From assembly GCA_027006785.1 (NCBI GenBank), contig JALTFR010000047.1, positions 1-64,000 on the forward strand: a stretch of 64,000 nt of DNA. Reading direction: 5' to 3'. The position numbers and the translations under genes are program-made. The stretch is from Thermoplasmata archaeon. Lineage in GTDB: Archaea > Thermoplasmatota > Thermoplasmata > WALJ01. This document shows positions 27,156-35,114 of the stretch, piece by piece. Each line of letters begins with the position of its first letter. The first letter of the stretch is position 1. Below the pieces are notes generated by a model. The model saw nothing but the letters and a program-made list of their open reading frames with translations, had not been told where the DNA came from and made no database searches.

Positions 27156-27691
27156 TTCCCTCCCTCCTGCTCGCTCCTCTCCTTTTCAAGTATCCGGAGA
27201 GCGCGTTCGTATGTCCTTTTCTTTAAATAGATTGTCAGCGAATAATTTATTATAAACAACACGATCATGATTGTGGCGGGTTCGTATATGGCCTCCACTC
27301 CTTGCAGATATAGACCTATGAAGAATGTTGCTATGAAGGGCGAAGAATATATGAAAAATAGTATCAGACATGCTTTTTTGACCCCTATTCGCGGAACCAC
27401 GGAACTTATGTCGGCGTGCAGAAGGTAATCCTTCCATCTGATCGGGTCACCCGGATTCCTTTCCTTCATCTTCTTGGCCATGTCATAGACCTCGTACTCC
27501 GGGCGGAGCGAACCGCCGAAAATGAGGATGATGAATGCCACCATAAGAATGAATATTACTATAAGGGATACCAGACAGAACAGGCTTCCCCATCCAAAGA
27601 ACATTGGAAGAAGTATGACCAGAATTATCGCCGCTATGGCGAGCGCCTTCAGGTTCTCCCTCATCTTGGGTGATTTCCATTTTCCAGCCAT
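27152..27691 (-). CDS. Membrane protein, divergent third paralogue
   Basis: A 179-residue protein, first in the operon, with helices near residues 13-32, 36-58, 105-128 and 132-152. The loop GDPIRWKDYLLHADISS and the tail KKRTYERALRILEKE align loosely with the two downstream genes (EPIRLxDLRG, AKTFxEAA), so all three probably descend from one ancestor. Unknown function. A TATA-like run of AT bases precedes the ATG, which faces the rtcA promoter. Confidence 0.65.
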   Translation of the reverse strand: MAGKWKSPKMRENLKALAIAAIILVILLPMFFGWGSLFCLVSLIVIFILMVAFIILIFGGSLRPEYEVYDMAKKMKERNPGDPIRWKDYLLHADISSVVPRIGVKKACLILFFIYSSPFIATFFIGLYLQGVEAIYEPATIMIVLFIINYSLTIYLKKRTYERALRILEKERSEQEGGK

Positions 27692-27748
27692 CGTGCATAT
27701 ATTGAAATAGTATTTTTAAATCTTTCTTCCATCACCTATTTCTACTCC

Positions 27749-28762
27749 ATGCGATTCATTCCCGTGATAGAGATAGACGGTTCAATGGGCGAGGGCGGAG
27801 GCCAGATACTCAGGAACGCTCTCTCCCTTTCCCTTATCCTGAACGAGCCCGTTCGGATAACTAAGATAAGGGCGAAGAGGCCGAAGCCGGGTCTGAAACC
27901 ACAGCATCTGACATCGGTCAGAGCGCTCTCCGATATCGGGAATGCTGAGGTGAAAGGAGCGAAGATGGGTTCCATCGATCTTGAGTTCACACCCTCCGGG
28001 ATAAATGGAGGCGAGTATGTCTTCGATACGGGCACGGCTGGAAGCATAACCCTCATGATACAGGCGATCCTGCCCCCTCTTCTGATGGCCCCATCTCCTT
28101 CTGAGGTACTTCTGAAGGGAGGCACTGATGTGAAGTGGTCTCCTCCTGCCGATTATGCGAAGAATGTCTTTCTGAGCGCTCTATCCCGCATGGGCGCCCG
28201 TGTTGAAATGGAGGTTCTGAAAAGAGGTTATTACCCGAAGGGAGGCGGCGAGGTTCTGCTGAAGGTCTGGCCCTCGAAACTGCGCTCCCTTGAGCTCGTG
28301 GGCTCCTGGCCCTCAGAGGTGGATGGCATCGTGCACTGCTCCGGCCTTCCCGAGCATGTGCCTTCGAGGATAAGGAAAGCCTCTTTGAAGGAACTGATAG
28401 ACATTGAAACGAAGATATCCATTTCCTGTTCCGAATCCCTCTCTCCCGGCACTGGCATAGTTCTCCGGTCATCCGGAGATGACCATGTGATAGGCGCTGA
28501 CGCATTGGGTGAAAGAGGCCTGCCCTCAGAAAAGGTGGGGGAGAGCGCTGCGCTCCGCCTGAAGAAATCCTTTGGATACGGCGTTGACGAGCATCTTGCG
28601 GACCAGTTACTTATCTATCTCTCAATGGCAGGGGGAAGAATTGAGGCTCCTGTTATCAGTTCTCACACGGAAACAGGGATGGAACTGATATCCATGATGA
28701 CGGGCGGAGAGTTCGAGGTGCATGAGGAGGACGGGTTCGTCATAGAGGCGAAAAAGGCTTAA
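27749..28762 (+). CDS. rtcA: RNA 3'-terminal phosphate cyclase
   Basis: Converts RNA 3'-phosphates to 2',3'-cyclic phosphates, feeding the RtcB ligase used in RNA repair and tRNA splicing. Signatures are EIDGSMGEGGGQILRNALSL at the N terminus, KPGLKPQHLTSVRAL, YYPKGGGEVLLKVWP, and VDEHLADQLLIYLSMA, whose histidine is the AMP-accepting residue in the family. The 337-residue length is standard. The 3' end of the gene holds the TATA box of the C/D sRNA that follows 23 bases after the stop. Confidence 0.95.
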   Translation: MRFIPVIEIDGSMGEGGGQILRNALSLSLILNEPVRITKIRAKRPKPGLKPQHLTSVRALSDIGNAEVKGAKMGSIDLEFTPSGINGGEYVFDTGTAGSITLMIQAILPPLLMAPSPSEVLLKGGTDVKWSPPADYAKNVFLSALSRMGARVEMEVLKRGYYPKGGGEVLLKVWPSKLRSLELVGSWPSEVDGIVHCSGLPEHVPSRIRKASLKELIDIETKISISCSESLSPGTGIVLRSSGDDHVIGADALGERGLPSEKVGESAALRLKKSFGYGVDEHLADQLLIYLSMAGGRIEAPVISSHTETGMELISMMTGGEFEVHEEDGFVIEAKKA

Positions 28763-28784
28763 ATGGAGCCTCGCATTCCGGTAT

Positions 28785-28844
28785 GCCGCGATGATGACAA
28801 TTCGTGAAGCTGAAAGATGATGACTGATGGGCGAACTGAGCGGC
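28785..28844 (+). ncRNA. C/D box guide sRNA
   Basis: A complete archaeal C/D box RNA is visible. The terminal stem is GCCGC (28785-28789) with GCGGC (28840-28844). Box C ATGATGA is at 28791-28797, guide 1 CAATTCGTGAAG (12 bases), box D' CTGA at 28810-28813, a 3-base spacer, box C' ATGATGA at 28817-28823, guide 2 CTGATGGGCGAA (12 bases), and box D CTGA at 28836-28839. Both guides have the 12-base length expected for L7Ae-Nop5-fibrillarin particles. A TATA-like GGCTTAAATGG (about 28757) lies about 25 bases upstream, at the end of rtcA. The targets should match CTTCACGAATTG and TTCGCCCATCAG; I cannot place them from memory. Confidence 0.9.
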
Positions 28845-28899
28845 TTTATACCCTCTTTCCCGGGTTTTTGCAGGAAATAGCGCTGGGCGATTCTCTTCA

Positions 28900-28983
28900 A
28901 AAAGTTTATATACTATACGAAAGTATGAGTTTTACTCCCAAACATGAAAAGGTTCGCTTTTTCGTGGGAAAGGAAGTGAGAAA
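28900..28983 (+). promoter_or_regulatory. Promoter and leader of the RRM gene
   Basis: AAAAAGTTTATATACTATACG contains a strong TATA box at about 28908-28915. Transcription should start near 28935, leaving a leader of about 50 bases with AAGGAAGTGAG just before the ATG. The leader can fold (CGAAAG...CTTTTTCG). Most genes here are leaderless, so a long leader suggests high or regulated expression. Confidence 0.6.
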
Positions 28984-29229
28984 ATGGATATATACGTAGG
29001 AAATCTGTCATACGACGCAACAGAAGATGACCTCAAGAAGGTCTTTGAAGAGTTTGGAGAGATCGAAGCCGTGAAAATAATAACGGATAGATACTCCGGA
29101 AGGTCCAAGGGATTCGGATTCGTTACAATGTCTAACGAGGAAGAGGCCAGGGCCGCAATAGATGCCCTCAACGGAAAAGAGATGATGGGCAGAGAGATCA
29201 AGGTCAATGAAGCAAGACCCAGAATGTAA
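28984..29229 (+). CDS. Single-RRM RNA-binding protein
   Basis: An 81-residue protein made of one RNA recognition motif: RNP2 is IYVGNL at residues 3-8 and RNP1 is KGFGFVTM at about 42-49, with the beta-alpha-beta-beta-alpha-beta order intact. Such small RRM proteins are abundant in bacteria such as cyanobacteria and in eukaryotes, but sparse in archaea. It probably binds single-stranded RNA, perhaps as a chaperone. It has its own strong promoter and long leader, next to a guide RNA and rtcA. Confidence 0.93.
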   Translation: MDIYVGNLSYDATEDDLKKVFEEFGEIEAVKIITDRYSGRSKGFGFVTMSNEEEARAAIDALNGKEMMGREIKVNEARPRM

Positions 29230-29502
29230 TTCTGGTTTCATTTCCCGAGATTACTGAAAACCCTTTAATTTCATTCCTTATTTTCCCTGTGCTTTTTCCT
29301 CAAAAACCTCTGGCTGGAGCTGTTATGAGGGTCTCATTTGAGTGCACTCAATCTCTCAAATGATCTTTCTTGATTTTTCAGACATGTCCGGATATGGAGA
29401 GTTGAAGAGCCCTTCCCTGTGATGGCGTCTCCGAGATCCAGAAAAATCTTCCGGGCTTCCATGCTCAAGATTTAAAAGTCACATGACATTGCCGCACAGA
29501 AG
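29230..29502. other. Intergenic region with 14-bp palindrome
   Basis: No gene is apparent in this 273-base gap. It contains the perfect palindrome TTGAGTGCACTCAA at 29338-29351 inside a longer inverted repeat (CATTTGAG with CTCAAATG), which could be an operator or a transcript hairpin. At its right end TCAAGATTTAAAAG (about 29464-29477) is the TATA box of the broken tRNA-Leu copy. Confidence 0.6.
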
Positions 29503-29599
29503 GCCGGGATAGCCAAGTCAGGTCAACACGCACTTTCCTTCGGAAAGGCTTGCTCGCAGAATTCCTGCGAAATTCTGCTCGAGGCGGCAGACTCAAGAT
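29503..29599 (+). pseudogene. Broken tRNA-Leu(CAA) copy with hairpin insertion
   Basis: The first 23 bases of tRNA-Leu(CAA) (GCCGGGATAGCCAAGTCAGG...) are present at 29503-29525. Then 56 foreign bases follow, forming two hairpins (CTTTCC/GGAAAG and GCAGAATT/AATTCTGC). Then tRNA sequence resumes at 29582-29599 (AGGCGGCAGACTCAAGAT) and stops in the anticodon arm. Its upstream TATA sequence TCAAGATTTAAAAG is also duplicated from the intact gene. The breakpoints share CTCAAGAT, which suggests a tandem duplication followed by insertion. Confidence 0.8.
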
Positions 29600-29630
29600 T
29601 TAAAAGCGAGAATATGTTTCCACACAGAAG

Positions 29631-29714
29631 GCCGGGATAGCCAAGTCAGGTCAAAGGCGGCAGACTCAAGATCTGTTCCTCAGTGGTTCGCCGGTTCAAA
29701 TCCGGCTCCCGGCA
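29631..29714 (+). tRNA. tRNA-Leu(CAA)
   Basis: 84-base class II tRNA. Acceptor GCCGGGA pairs with TCCCGGC plus A; anticodon loop CTCAAGA gives anticodon CAA; variable arm GTTCCTCAGTGGTTC region and T arm GCCGGTTCAAATCCGGC. TATA-like GATTTAAAAG lies about 25 bases upstream, shared in sequence with the broken copy before it. No intron is seen in this copy. Confidence 0.95.
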
Positions 29715-29729
29715 CTTTGTTCTATCTTA

Positions 29730-30719
29730 TCATTCCATATGGCCATAGGATGCCAGCGCCTCTATCAGGATGTTGTGCCTTTTCTGCTGTATGAAACGGT
29801 TGTTCACTATGACATCCAGGACATCCACCTTCCTGCCCTCTGCAGTGTACTGGAGCGCTCTCTTTGTTAGAAAAAATGCTGTGGGGTCGTTGTTAAAGCT
29901 CTTAGAGTCTATCAGAGTGGCCTCAGCACAGCCCTTTACCCATTCTATGATGTGCCTGGGGTATGCCACCTCACGAGCAGTTCCCTCCGTGCATACCTCG
30001 ACTTCATCCTTCAACAGCCCTATGAACGGGGTGTTGTTCTCGAATATGGCTATCGGCCTCTGCTCCTGGAACCTCGCAACTCTCAGAAGAAGGGCGAAGG
30101 ACTTCCCAGATATCTTTTCCTTCTCCATCCTGCTTGCACACATCTCCGCAAAGTGTATCATGTTTCCCTGATCTCTCTTTATCAAGACCGTGTCCTCGCT
30201 TATGCCTTCAAGGTCGCTGAGAAGTATGTTTCTCTCCCTGAGACCCTCCGTTATGGGTACAAATATGAATATCGTGTTTCTGTCCTCAACCGAGCTATTT
30301 ACTACAGAATAAACCAGCATATCCATCCATCTTGAGCCCTCCCTTTCCTTGGAATACTCCGCAGGTGCACCGATCTCATCCCTTCCCTCCACCCCCAGAT
30401 CCACCTTTGCCTTTATGGTCTCCATGTTGAAAAGCTGCTTCTTTATGAATGGCTCTGCCAGTTTTATCTGCCATTCAAGGTTCTCAAGCCTGATGGAAAG
30501 GTCTGCCAGGGCCCGGGAATGGCTCTGTTCGCGCTCTTCATACTTTTTTTTCTCCTTTTTCAGGCGCTCCACTTCGTCTTCAAGCTCCTTCCTGCCCATT
30601 ATCGAAAGCGGAACTAAAATCGGGATACCTGTAAGTATATATGAGAGAAGGGCGACTACCAGTATGAGCATGGCATATGTGACATACGCGACATACGCGG
30701 GCCTAAAGCCTGAACTCAT
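29730..30719 (-). CDS. Membrane-anchored coiled-coil protein
   Basis: Not recognised. From ATG 30719 it has 329 residues: an N-terminal membrane helix (about 10-40, MLILVVALLSYILTGIPILV), a coiled coil (about 42-110, ELEDEVERLKKEKKKYEE), and a globular cytoplasmic domain with VYSVVNSSVEDRNTIFIFVP and NPFIGLL-like strands. The domain order resembles a scaffold or sensor tethered to the membrane. The start overlaps the end of the giant TPR gene by 17 bases, so they are translated together and probably act together. The track start 87 bases upstream lies fully inside the TPR gene. Confidence 0.65.
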   Translation of the reverse strand: MSSGFRPAYVAYVTYAMLILVVALLSYILTGIPILVPLSIMGRKELEDEVERLKKEKKKYEEREQSHSRALADLSIRLENLEWQIKLAEPFIKKQLFNMETIKAKVDLGVEGRDEIGAPAEYSKEREGSRWMDMLVYSVVNSSVEDRNTIFIFVPITEGLRERNILLSDLEGISEDTVLIKRDQGNMIHFAEMCASRMEKEKISGKSFALLLRVARFQEQRPIAIFENNTPFIGLLKDEVEVCTEGTAREVAYPRHIIEWVKGCAEATLIDSKSFNNDPTAFFLTKRALQYTAEGRKVDVLDVIVNNRFIQQKRHNILIEALASYGHME

Positions 30720-33700
30720 CGTCCTCCTCCGGTGCCGCATTTTCCCTGCCCTCTTCCAGCAGGGCTGCAAGAAGTTCGTCGTCCTTTTTGCCTTTCTCGG
30801 CATCATCCTCTACGGGCTTTTTCTTCGGCTGCCGGGCCTCTTTCACCTCCTTCTTTTCCTTTGTGCCTCCCTTTTTCTTCTCAGGATGCAGGGGCTTTCC
30901 ACAGTATGGGCAGTAATCGTGGGTGGCCTCGCATTCGGGGCACATGGATACTCCGCAGTCGTGCATATATTCGGTCAGCTTTCCGCAGAACACACAGTGC
31001 TCGTCATCAAGGTCTATGTCCTCCTTTCTCAGGAATCTTGATTCCGACAGGGCTTTTTTCTGGTGTGCTGAGAGTTCCTCCGGGCTGACCCTCATCTCCT
31101 CATAGCTCTCTCCGTCGAAGACCTTCATCGCGGCCAGCACCTGTCTCGCACGATAGGGGCCGACATTCAGATGTTCCATTATGCTGTAAAGGTCCCTCTG
31201 CTCGGGCGGCAGAGACAGTGCCTCTTTGACGAGCTCCTCCACCGACCTCTCGTCCGTATCTGCGCTAATATCCATCCTGTTGACCTCTGCGATATACTGT
31301 ACGATTCTTTTTGCGGATTTAAGATCCATATCTGGATATGTGGCGACCACATCGGATAGCCTTATTCCGCTGCGCTCCAGCCCTCTTCTGTTTCTTTTCA
31401 GAGCATGAAGGATAAGGTCTCTAGAATAGCGCTCGTATCTTTCGATGTTCCGGTCAGAGAGAGAGGAGAATGAGAAAGTCTCGTTTTGCTCTATGTATTC
31501 CGTTACCTCGTCTATACTGTTAAGCGGTACACCGCAATACTTGAAAATCTCCTCCTTGCTTGGCGCCCTTCCTCTTTCATACTCGAATTTAAGGACCTTT
31601 CTGGCATATTCGTCTATCTTTCTCCTGTGCTTTTCCTTTCTGGCGGCTTCCATGGCCTCACTGGCCTCCGTATAATTCGGGTCAATGGAGAGGGCGTTTT
31701 TGTAGCTCCTTATCGCATTATCGAATCTTTGCATATTTGAAAGCAGGTCTCCTTTGGCCTTCCATATCTCCTTTTCCGACCTTTTCAGTCCGAGAGCATA
31801 GTCATAGCACTTCAGTGCCTCGCTGTTCCTCCCGGCACTTTGAAGGGCCTGCCCCCTGTACTTCCATGCATCGGGGTCATCTCTGTTTATCTTGATGGCG
31901 TGCTCGAAGGCCGACGCTGCCCTTTCGTATTCCTTTATTTTCATCAAGGCAGTTCCATAGGCCTTCCAGAGGCCTGCATCGTCGGATTTCAGTCTTGTTG
32001 CCTTTGCATAGACCTTTACAGCTTCGCCCCATCTTTCTATTTCTGAGTATATCTCTCCTGCGAGCGCCCAGTATTCCGCCTTATTCCTGTCCTTGCTTAT
32101 GGCCTTTTTAAGGGCCCTCAATGCATCTTCGTGGACCCCTGCACGATAAAGAAGATCTGCTTTGGTATAGAGAAGCCCGTGGTCCTCATCATCTATTCCA
32201 AGTGCCCGGTCTATTGCTTCCAGGGCCTCTTCATTCATACCCAGTTTCTGCAGTGAGTTGGCGAGGTTTACCCAGTATTCCTTTTTGTCCCTCTCTATCT
32301 CCACTGCAGCTCTGAACTCTGCAGCAGCACCTTCATAATCCACTATGGCCATAAGTGATTTTCCTCTTTTATTGTGTGTTTCTGCCCTTTCAGCCAGTTG
32401 CAGAGCCCGACTGTAGGCCTCTGCTGCTTCATCGCTTTTTCCGAGTTTCTCCAGAGTGTCTCCAAGCAGCTCCCACATTTCATGATCCTCTTTGTCCAGC
32501 GTCAGGAGCTTTTTCAGGTGCTTTACGGCCGATTCATTTTCTCCGGCCTCTATCTCAGCTATTGCCAGGTCTTTCCATGTTTCGCTGTTGTTCGGGTCCA
32601 TCTTAAGTATGGCCCTGCAGTACTCCATGACCTTTTTGTTATCCTTCATCTTCTTTACGAGCTCCTTTGCCTCTATCCACGCGAGTATGTCCTTCGGGTC
32701 AAGTTTAAGGGCCTTTCTGTATGCCAGATACGCATCGTCATAATCTCCCAATTCAACACATGCCCTTGCCTTCTCCACCCATGCATCCCTGTCCTTAACA
32801 TCCAGATCCAGAATTCGGTCACACGTCCTCTTTACTTCGGCATAATCTCCAAGCGCCTTTGCCACATCTTTCTTCTTTCTCAGGAGTTCTGTGTCTTTCG
32901 GGTCCATCCTGAGTGCTTCTTTGTATGCCTTCATTGCCTCTTCCAGCTTCCCCATCTTCTCAAGACTGTCTCCCATCCGCATGTACGCAAATCTGTTCTT
33001 TCTATTGTAAAGTATGGCCTTTTCGAATGAGACCACCGCGTCCGCGTGTCTCTCAAGGGTGGCCATGACACAGCCTCTTCCATACCATGCGTCCGCATCC
33101 TTGGGCATTAGCTTGATGGCTCTTTCATATGCTATTAAGGCCTCTTCATATCGGCCAAGAGCCTCTAGCACCGCTCCTTTGCTGTACCATATGCTGCCGT
33201 CCTTTCCATCGCGTCTGAGTGCCTCTTCATACGAGTTCAGAGCTTCCTCCAGCAATCCCATCCTCTGCTCCACACCTCCCTTTGCCTTCCATAGCTTTGA
33301 GTGGTCGCGAATCTCGAGTGCGGCCCTGTAATCCTCGAGCGCTTCCTCGTCCCGTCCGAGAGCCTCCAGAAGTTTTCCTCGGTGATAGAGAGCGTCTGCA
33401 TTATCCTCTTTCGGAGGCAGAGCTATTGCCTTCCCGTAGGCCTCCACCGCCTCTTCTTTCCTATCCATGCGCTCCAGAGCATATGCACGGTCATAATGCG
33501 TGGATTTGTCCTGCGGATCTATGTTTATTATGGCATCGCAGATCTGCACCACTTCAGGATATCTCTTGAGCTTTTTCAGGCATTCTTTCCTCCTGACAAG
33601 CGCTTTCAGATGGTCCGGTTCAATCTCTATGGCACGAGCATAGGCTTTGTCAGCCATGGAATATTTTCCTGTCTTCTCCAGAGCCACCCCCCTGTCGTAC

Positions 33701-34950
33701 CATGATTCCGCATCCTTCGGGTCCTTTTTGAGTATTCTTCCGGTTATCTCAATTATGGCGGGGTAGTCCTTCATCTTTTTCAGGCATTCCTTCTCTCTCT
33801 TAAGGGCCGGAATGCTGTTTTTGGCGTATTTTGCGGCTTTTTCATAGGCTTTTACCGCTTCCCCATACTTCCTGAGTTTCTCCAGCGCATAGCCTCTGTC
33901 ATACCATGCTTCGCCGTCTGAGGGGTCAATCTTCAAAAGCCGGCCTGAGACCTCTACTATGGCCCCGTAATCACCGAGTTTCTTCAGCGCATCTTTCTTT
34001 CTGGATAGTGCTTTGGTGCTCCTGGCTTTTAGTCCTATAGCCCGGTCATATGCCTCCACTGCAAGTCTGTATTCCTTCATGCTGTAATATATCTCTCCAA
34101 TATAGAAATATGTCCCCGCGTCGTTCTTTATGAAACTGGATGCCTTTTCAAGGGCCTCCAGTGCCTCGGAATATCTCTTCATCTCATAGAGAACTATGCC
34201 CTTGTGCTTCCATAGAAGGCCATTCGTCGGGTCAGAATTCAGGGCTTTGTTGAAGGCGGCTAGGGCTCCAGTGTAATCCCCTATCAACTGCAGGGTTATG
34301 CCCTTCTGCATAAGCGCTTCTTTGTAAGACGATTTTCTCATGAGCGCTTCATCAAATGCATGTACTGCCTCTCTCGGTCTGTCGAGTTTGTTCAGGGCCA
34401 TTCCTTTCTTGGTCCACCATACAGGAGAGTCGTTTATTTTCAGTATTCTATCGTATATCTCTATGTTGAGCGGGTCAGCATCGTTTCCGCGATAATATGC
34501 ATCAAGGGCCTTTTTTTCATCCTTTGCCCGGAGGTGCGCATCTCCCAGCTCCATCCATGCCACAGAGTCTCTGGGCCTGAGCTTCACGATCCTCGCATAA
34601 GCCTTTATGGCCTCCTGATGCCTCCCCATTCCGTCATATATCTCCGCCAATCTGTGCCAGTGCTCCGATGAACGAGGGGTCAATTTCGTACCGGACAGAT
34701 ATGCTTTTATTGCCTCTTTCCTTGCACCAGTTCCCTTAAGAAAGTCTCCAAGCTTCAGATAGAACTCCGAGAACTCCTCTTTATCTCTGATTTCCCCAAG
34801 CTCTTTAAGCATCTCTCTTATTTCATCCAGTTCCTCCTGTACCTTTGTGTCCTCTCCTTTATCATAGTATTCCTCGGCCTTTTCGAGAGATTTGTTGCAT
34901 TTAGCGAGGGTTCTTTTCTCTTTATCAAGCAGGGAGTCGAAAATGCTCAT
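30703..34950 (-). CDS. Giant TPR-repeat protein with zinc ribbon
   Basis: A 1415-residue protein. Residues about 65 to 1120 are roughly 30 tetratricopeptide repeats with the usual W-LG-Y-A-Y-A-P pattern, for example SVAWMELGDAHLRAKDEKKA. A helical region follows (about 1120-1320), with SKEEIFKYCGVPLNS and GPYRARQVLAAMKVF resembling winged helix or helix-turn-helix units. A zinc-ribbon cluster CVFCG...CPECE...CPYCG comes next, then a Lys/Glu-rich tail. No signal peptide. TPR arrays bind other proteins, so this is likely a hub; its partner may be the membrane coiled-coil protein encoded by the overlapping gene. ATG 34950 is chosen; a GTG three codons earlier is possible. Confidence 0.85.
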   Translation of the reverse strand: MSIFDSLLDKEKRTLAKCNKSLEKAEEYYDKGEDTKVQEELDEIREMLKELGEIRDKEEFSEFYLKLGDFLKGTGARKEAIKAYLSGTKLTPRSSEHWHRLAEIYDGMGRHQEAIKAYARIVKLRPRDSVAWMELGDAHLRAKDEKKALDAYYRGNDADPLNIEIYDRILKINDSPVWWTKKGMALNKLDRPREAVHAFDEALMRKSSYKEALMQKGITLQLIGDYTGALAAFNKALNSDPTNGLLWKHKGIVLYEMKRYSEALEALEKASSFIKNDAGTYFYIGEIYYSMKEYRLAVEAYDRAIGLKARSTKALSRKKDALKKLGDYGAIVEVSGRLLKIDPSDGEAWYDRGYALEKLRKYGEAVKAYEKAAKYAKNSIPALKREKECLKKMKDYPAIIEITGRILKKDPKDAESWYDRGVALEKTGKYSMADKAYARAIEIEPDHLKALVRRKECLKKLKRYPEVVQICDAIINIDPQDKSTHYDRAYALERMDRKEEAVEAYGKAIALPPKEDNADALYHRGKLLEALGRDEEALEDYRAALEIRDHSKLWKAKGGVEQRMGLLEEALNSYEEALRRDGKDGSIWYSKGAVLEALGRYEEALIAYERAIKLMPKDADAWYGRGCVMATLERHADAVVSFEKAILYNRKNRFAYMRMGDSLEKMGKLEEAMKAYKEALRMDPKDTELLRKKKDVAKALGDYAEVKRTCDRILDLDVKDRDAWVEKARACVELGDYDDAYLAYRKALKLDPKDILAWIEAKELVKKMKDNKKVMEYCRAILKMDPNNSETWKDLAIAEIEAGENESAVKHLKKLLTLDKEDHEMWELLGDTLEKLGKSDEAAEAYSRALQLAERAETHNKRGKSLMAIVDYEGAAAEFRAAVEIERDKKEYWVNLANSLQKLGMNEEALEAIDRALGIDDEDHGLLYTKADLLYRAGVHEDALRALKKAISKDRNKAEYWALAGEIYSEIERWGEAVKVYAKATRLKSDDAGLWKAYGTALMKIKEYERAASAFEHAIKINRDDPDAWKYRGQALQSAGRNSEALKCYDYALGLKRSEKEIWKAKGDLLSNMQRFDNAIRSYKNALSIDPNYTEASEAMEAARKEKHRRKIDEYARKVLKFEYERGRAPSKEEIFKYCGVPLNSIDEVTEYIEQNETFSFSSLSDRNIERYERYSRDLILHALKRNRRGLERSGIRLSDVVATYPDMDLKSAKRIVQYIAEVNRMDISADTDERSVEELVKEALSLPPEQRDLYSIMEHLNVGPYRARQVLAAMKVFDGESYEEMRVSPEELSAHQKKALSESRFLRKEDIDLDDEHCVFCGKLTEYMHDCGVSMCPECEATHDYCPYCGKPLHPEKKKGGTKEKKEVKEARQPKKKPVEDDAEKGKKDDELLAALLEEGRENAAPEEDDEFRL

Positions 34951-35114
34951 TATCGTCACCGGCAGAAGAGCATCGGTTATAGACTTATAAAGAATTCGGT
35001 TGAAAATGTAAGCTCTCAGCCCCTCTTATTTCATCCCTCTAAAGCCGCTTTCTCCTCACTGATCTACTTTTTTCATTCTGAAAACCTATTTAAACATGAT
35101 GCAATTTACTGGCA

